Origin: Albidovulum sp.
GTDB taxonomy: Bacteria; Pseudomonadota; Alphaproteobacteria; Rhodobacterales; Rhodobacteraceae
DNA length: 64,000 bases
Assembly (NCBI GenBank): GCA_030837785.1
Contig: JAUQYA010000154.1
Span: 1-64,000, forward strand
Direction of reading: 5' to 3'
The first letter of the stretch is position 1, and every line of letters begins with the position of its first letter. The notes under the pieces are model-generated. The model worked only from the letters and a program-made list of their open reading frames with translations, did not search any database and was not told the origin of the DNA. Shown here piece by piece: positions 62,796-64,000 of this stretch. A program made the translations under genes and the position numbers.

Positions 62796-63710
62796 GTGGC
62801 GGGGCGGCGGCCTGCGTTCCGCACGCTTCCCGGCTGGGCTGCGGATGACCATGCGGCGGCATTTTCCGCCTATGAGGTGTCGGTCGGCGCGCTTCCGCCG
62901 GAATGGCCGCGCCCCGACGGCACCACGCCACGGACCTTTTTCGAAAGCCGTTTCACGCCTGTCCGGATTGGCAGCGGGCCCGCGCTGGTGACCGGCTATT
63001 ACGAGCCCGAGGTCGATGGCGCGCTTGAGCGCGACGATGTCTTCTGCCATCCGTTGCACGCGGCGCCCGAGGAGGTGCCGGCCGGAGGCTGGTTCAGCCG
63101 GGCCGAGATCGTGGCGGGCGACCTCCTGGCGGGGCGGGAACTCGTCTGGCTCGACAATGTGGTCGAGGCCTTCCTGGCGCAGGTCCAGGGTTCCGTCCGC
63201 GTCCGTCTGCGCGACGGCACCATCCGCCGGCTCGGCTTTGCCGGAAAGAACGGCCATCCCTACCGCTCGATCGGCGCCGAACTGATCCGGCGGGGCGAGG
63301 TTCCTGCGGCCGCGATGTCGGCGCGGGCGATCCGCGACTGGTGCGCGCGCCACCCCGAGGCGGTCACGGATCTTCTGAACCACAACCCGTCCTATGTGTT
63401 CTTCCGCCCGGTCGACCTGCCGGCCGACAGGGGGCCGCTCGGGGCGATGGGGTTTCCGCTCACGTCCGGGCGGAGCGTCGCCGTCGATCCGGCGTATGTG
63501 CCCCTGGGGGCGCCAGCCTGGCTGGACGCCGGCGCGATGCGCGTGCTGGCCATTGCCCAGGACACCGGGAGCGCGATCACCGGCCCGGAACGGGCGGACC
63601 TGTTCTGCGGCTCGGGGCGCGACGCGGGGGAAGCGGCCGGGGCGATGCGCCTTTCCGGCCGGCTGGTCACGCTCCTGCCGGATGCCATCGCCGGCAAGGT
63701 GGCGCCTTGA
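62796..63710 (+). CDS. mltA: membrane-bound lytic murein transglycosylase A-like protein
   Basis: A 304-residue protein of the MltA family, which cleaves glycan strands to anhydromuramyl ends. LVTGYYEPEVDGAL, the segment with SVRVRLRDGT, HNPSYVFFRP and the 3D-domain end (TSGRSVAVDPAYVPLGAP, AQDTGSAITGPERADLF) are present; the catalytic Asp of the 3D domain lies in AQDTG. No signal peptide or lipobox is visible: the protein begins MAGRRPAFRTLPGWAADD, already the mature domain. The frame is closed upstream by the tim44 TGA. Export is unexplained. Confidence 0.9.
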   Translation: MAGRRPAFRTLPGWAADDHAAAFSAYEVSVGALPPEWPRPDGTTPRTFFESRFTPVRIGSGPALVTGYYEPEVDGALERDDVFCHPLHAAPEEVPAGGWFSRAEIVAGDLLAGRELVWLDNVVEAFLAQVQGSVRVRLRDGTIRRLGFAGKNGHPYRSIGAELIRRGEVPAAAMSARAIRDWCARHPEAVTDLLNHNPSYVFFRPVDLPADRGPLGAMGFPLTSGRSVAVDPAYVPLGAPAWLDAGAMRVLAIAQDTGSAITGPERADLFCGSGRDAGEAAGAMRLSGRLVTLLPDAIAGKVAP

Positions 63711-64000
63711 GCCGCCGTCGTGGCCTCAGCGCCGAAGAGCGCGATCTGTGGGACAAGGTCGCTGCCTCGGCGCGGCCGATGCGGCCCCGCCGCCCGCTTC
63801 CTGCGACCCACGAACACGCGCCGAAAGCCAGGCCACACCTCACCAAACCCGGGCCGGCGGACTTTCATCTCGGCCAGTTTGTGCGACCGCTGACCGCGGT
63901 CCACGACCTCGCCCCCACCATCGAGGAGCGACTTTCCAGCCTGCCCCTCCGGATGGACCGGCGGACGCACCAGCAACTGACGCGTGGCAAGCTTGCGCCC
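63707..64000 (+). CDS. Smr-domain protein, cut by the window end
   Basis: A TTG at 63707 overlaps the mltA TGA and opens a frame of 98 codons to the window edge. It begins MSRRRGLSAEERDLWDKVAA and later reads MDRRTHQQLTRGKLAP, the lead-in of alphaproteobacterial Smr-domain proteins (DUF/MutS2-like nicking domain). The Smr core itself is beyond the edge. The position after mltA matches the conserved tim44-mltA-smr order. Confidence 0.88.
   Translation, partial: MSRRRGLSAEERDLWDKVAASARPMRPRRPLPATHEHAPKARPHLTKPGPADFHLGQFVRPLTAVHDLAPTIEERLSSLPLRMDRRTHQQLTRGKLAP

Overview
The window looks like a piece of the main chromosome of a GC-rich alphaproteobacterium, most likely Rhodobacteraceae (Rhodobacter/Rhodovulum/Defluviimonas-like). 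The evidence is the high GC content, dense overlapping reading frames, frequent GTG starts and ATGA/GTGA gene couplings, and the gene order. Two order blocks are decisive: grpE-hrcA / rph-rdgB-hemW / parB-parA-rsmG-mnmG-mnmE-rho-hemJ, and maf-aroE-coaE-dnaQ ... secB-fxsA / tim44-mltA-smr. In alphaproteobacteria these blocks flank the replication origin. The species cannot be fixed from the sequence alone. I saw no rRNA, no convincing tRNA, no CRISPR array, no insertion sequence and no prophage.

Layout. 1-7.7 kb: edge of an unknown gene, tspO, prolyl aminopeptidase, ubiG, a MarR regulator, a nitrilase-family amidase, glutaredoxin, comF, an NDUFAF5-like methyltransferase, ferrochelatase and a 59-residue secreted/membrane peptide gene. 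7-9 kb: a cell-wall cluster with two L,D-transpeptidases around a CAP-domain lipoprotein. 9-14.6 kb: an RNA m5U methyltransferase coupled to two half-size ABC exporters, then a LysE exporter. 14.6-19.7 kb: CCA-adding enzyme, two Nudix hydrolases, Hsp33, and a response-regulator/PP2C phosphatase divergent from an Hpt protein. 19.7-27.5 kb: ilvA, argG, maeB, mutS. 27.5-42.65 kb: the replication/segregation neighbourhood, with heat-shock genes, RNase PH, hemW, parAB, two perfect-core parS sites, tRNA-modification genes, rho, hemJ, a candidate oriC (39506-39930) and maf-aroE-coaE-dnaQ.

42.65-60.97 kb separates dnaQ from secB, which are commonly adjacent in relatives. It holds a sugar transferase, a full D-xylose uptake and isomerase operon (xylA-xylB-xylG-xylH-xylF) with a divergent ROK repressor and candidate operators, a beta-propeller (FG-GAP/UnbV) protein facing a diheme MauG/CcpA-like peroxidase, a YihY membrane protein, TamB-TamA and idi. 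60.97-64 kb returns to the conserved secB-fxsA / tim44-mltA-smr block; smr runs off the end.

How the parts fit. The centre of the window is a chromosome-maintenance hub: ParB-parS lies 3-5.5 kb from the candidate origin, and the mnmG start codon lies inside a parS site. The most unusual points are that start codon, the candidate oriC between hemJ and maf, the peroxidase/propeller pair, the shared CATG start of comF and its divergent neighbour, and an MltA gene with no visible export signal placed one codon after the stop of the membrane-anchored Tim44 protein, in the same frame.
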